Assembly (NCBI GenBank): GCA_937959145.1
Contig: CALGMC010000138.1
Coordinates: forward strand, 1 to 5,447
Origin: an uncultured Chlorobiales bacterium
GTDB taxonomy: Bacteria > Bacteroidota > Chlorobiia > Chlorobiales > Thermochlorobacteraceae
Length of the DNA stretch: 5,447 bases
Reading direction: 5' to 3'
A program made the position numbers and the translations under genes. Shown here in pieces: positions 4,565 through 5,447 of this stretch; position 1 is the first letter of the stretch, and every line of letters starts with the position of its first letter. A model generated the notes under the pieces. That model worked only from the letters and a program-made list of their open reading frames with translations, made no database searches and was not told the DNA's origin.

Positions 4565-5447
4565 TTACACCATCAGCGCGACTGCACCGCCCACACTGAA
4601 CGCGAAAATCCAACTTCCTGCCCAAATCGTCATGGCTTCCTTCACGCCGCGCTCTTTGATTAAGACCATCAAACTTGCAATACACGGCACAAAGAGCGTT
4701 ATCACGGTTAAAGAAATGACAATTTGCTGTGGCGTTAGGTTGAGGTCGTATAAGCCTGCCGCGCCGAAATCGCGACGAACCATGCCCATCACAAATGCGC
4801 GCGCCGACTCTGCGGGCAACTGAAGCCAATGCGTCGTAATCGGCTCAAAGAGTTTCACCCACCCTTCAAGCAGTCCCGTTACTTGCATCACAGAAATAAG
4901 CAATGCGCCGATAAAAAACCATGGCGTGGCTTCTTGCATAAAACTCTTCGTTTTAATCCACGTTTTTTTGAGCACATTGGCTGGACGCGGCAAGCGCATC
5001 GGCGGAAGGTCAATGAGCAGTGCGGACGATTTTCCGGGAAGAATTCTATCGACAATCGTGCCAATCGCCACAAGGCTTGAAAGAATAATGAGGAAAAAGA
5101 CCAGTGTGTAAAAGCCGCCTGCTTTTGTCAGCAGTGCCGTGATAACGGCTAATTGCGCCGAGCACGGAATCGCAAAATTCAGAATCGAGGCGGCAATCGT
5201 TTTTTCGCGTGAAGTTTGAAGCAAGCGCGTGGTAACGGTTGCCATTGTAACGCACCCAAAGCCAAGAATAATCGGAATCACGGCGCGCCCATTCAGCCCA
5301 ATGCCGGTGAAGAGACGGTCGACCATTGTCGCAAGGCGCGGCAAATATCCGCAGTCTTCCAAAATGGCAAGGAACATGTAAAAGCCAATCACCAACGGAA
5401 GCAATAAGAACGCAAGGTAAGTTACCGTCATCGTGAATGCGCCGAAC
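4565..5447 (-). CDS. feoB: Ferrous iron transporter FeoB, C-terminal membrane part (5' end beyond window)
   Basis: The open frame runs to the window edge (codons still open through FGAF at 5446-5435), leaving the last 293 residues before TAA at 4567-4565. FeoB imports Fe2+ across the inner membrane; its N-terminal G-protein domain is outside the window. Visible FeoB signatures are ILEDCGYLPR (28-37), AVIPIILGFGC (55-65), the TTR motif after it, FAIPCSAQL (91-99), RRDFGAAGL (224-232) and FVPCIASL (253-260). These correspond to the two nucleoside-recognition/Gate segments and the FeoB C-terminal core, with the conserved Gate cysteines at 65, 95 and 255. Several hydrophobic membrane helices are evident, such as YTLVFFLIILSSLVAIG and WFFIGALLISVMQV. 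The second gate reads CSAQL rather than the more familiar CSARLP, which I believe marks a known FeoB subgroup. The protein ends at SVGGAVALMV without a long cytoplasmic tail. The Cys-rich gene follows directly. Confidence 0.95.
   Translation of the reverse strand, partial: FGAFTMTVTYLAFLLLPLVIGFYMFLAILEDCGYLPRLATMVDRLFTGIGLNGRAVIPIILGFGCVTMATVTTRLLQTSREKTIAASILNFAIPCSAQLAVITALLTKAGGFYTLVFFLIILSSLVAIGTIVDRILPGKSSALLIDLPPMRLPRPANVLKKTWIKTKSFMQEATPWFFIGALLISVMQVTGLLEGWVKLFEPITTHWLQLPAESARAFVMGMVRRDFGAAGLYDLNLTPQQIVISLTVITLFVPCIASLMVLIKERGVKEAMTIWAGSWIFAFSVGGAVALMV

Noticed and set aside
3937..5289. Two GGCGCGCC palindromes (about 3939-3946 and 5282-5289) as possible recognition or regulatory sites
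   Set aside because: Both lie in coding sequence of GC-rich genes, there are only two, and nothing links them to the methylase.
4554..5407. Open frames opposite or offset to feoB, some with many Cys, Arg and Lys
   Set aside because: FeoB signatures are unbroken in one frame across this stretch, so the others are shadows.
1..5447. CRISPR array, tRNA, rRNA, insertion sequence, integrase or attachment site
   Set aside because: No regularly spaced direct repeats, cloverleaf, rRNA-like stretch, transposase motif or flanking target duplication was seen on reading both strands.

Overview
The window looks like a chromosomal segment of a bacterium of the Bacteroidota/Chlorobiota group, possibly a Chloroherpeton- or Thermochlorobacter-like member of Chlorobi. 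The main evidence is a secreted protein ending in a type IX secretion (T9SS) type A sorting domain of the NYPNPFNPTT kind. A second hint is that none of the four visible start codons on the minus strand has a Shine-Dalgarno sequence, which is common in that group. Base composition is moderate and uneven. The assignment to a lineage is inference; no rRNA or other marker gene is present.

Layout from left to right. The first 157 bases are the 3' end of a plus-strand gene for peptide-methionine (S)-S-oxide reductase (MsrA). Everything else is on the minus strand, so transcription there runs right to left. In transcription order these genes are: the C-terminal part of the ferrous iron transporter FeoB (4565-5447, cut by the window edge); a 76-residue protein with eight cysteines 19 bases downstream (4315-4545), probably an accessory Feo protein; a 107-base gap with two weak hairpins; an 829-residue secreted Asp-box beta-propeller protein with a T9SS tail (1718-4207); a strong intrinsic terminator with a cUUCGg tetraloop (1673-1698); and a two-gene type II restriction-modification cassette (802-1623 and 160-801). 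The cassette methylase is a beta-class SPPY enzyme, probably making N4-methylcytosine. The downstream gene encodes a likely PD-(D/E)XK endonuclease.

How the genes work together. FeoB and the Cys-rich protein probably form the end of an iron-uptake operon. The methylase and nuclease abut with no base between stop and start, so they are probably translationally coupled. The methylase comes first, the usual safe order. The cassette is visibly more AT-rich than its neighbours and is isolated from the secreted-protein gene by the terminator, as expected of a horizontally acquired unit. It ends only 2 bases from the msrA stop codon, with no shared terminator. The secreted protein is probably an independent single-gene unit.

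I see no CRISPR array, tRNA, rRNA, insertion sequence or attachment site. Nothing here is clearly a wholly new system. The most worthwhile leads are the unassigned endonuclease with its methylase, the Feo-linked Cys-rich protein, and the roughly 14-unit propeller array.
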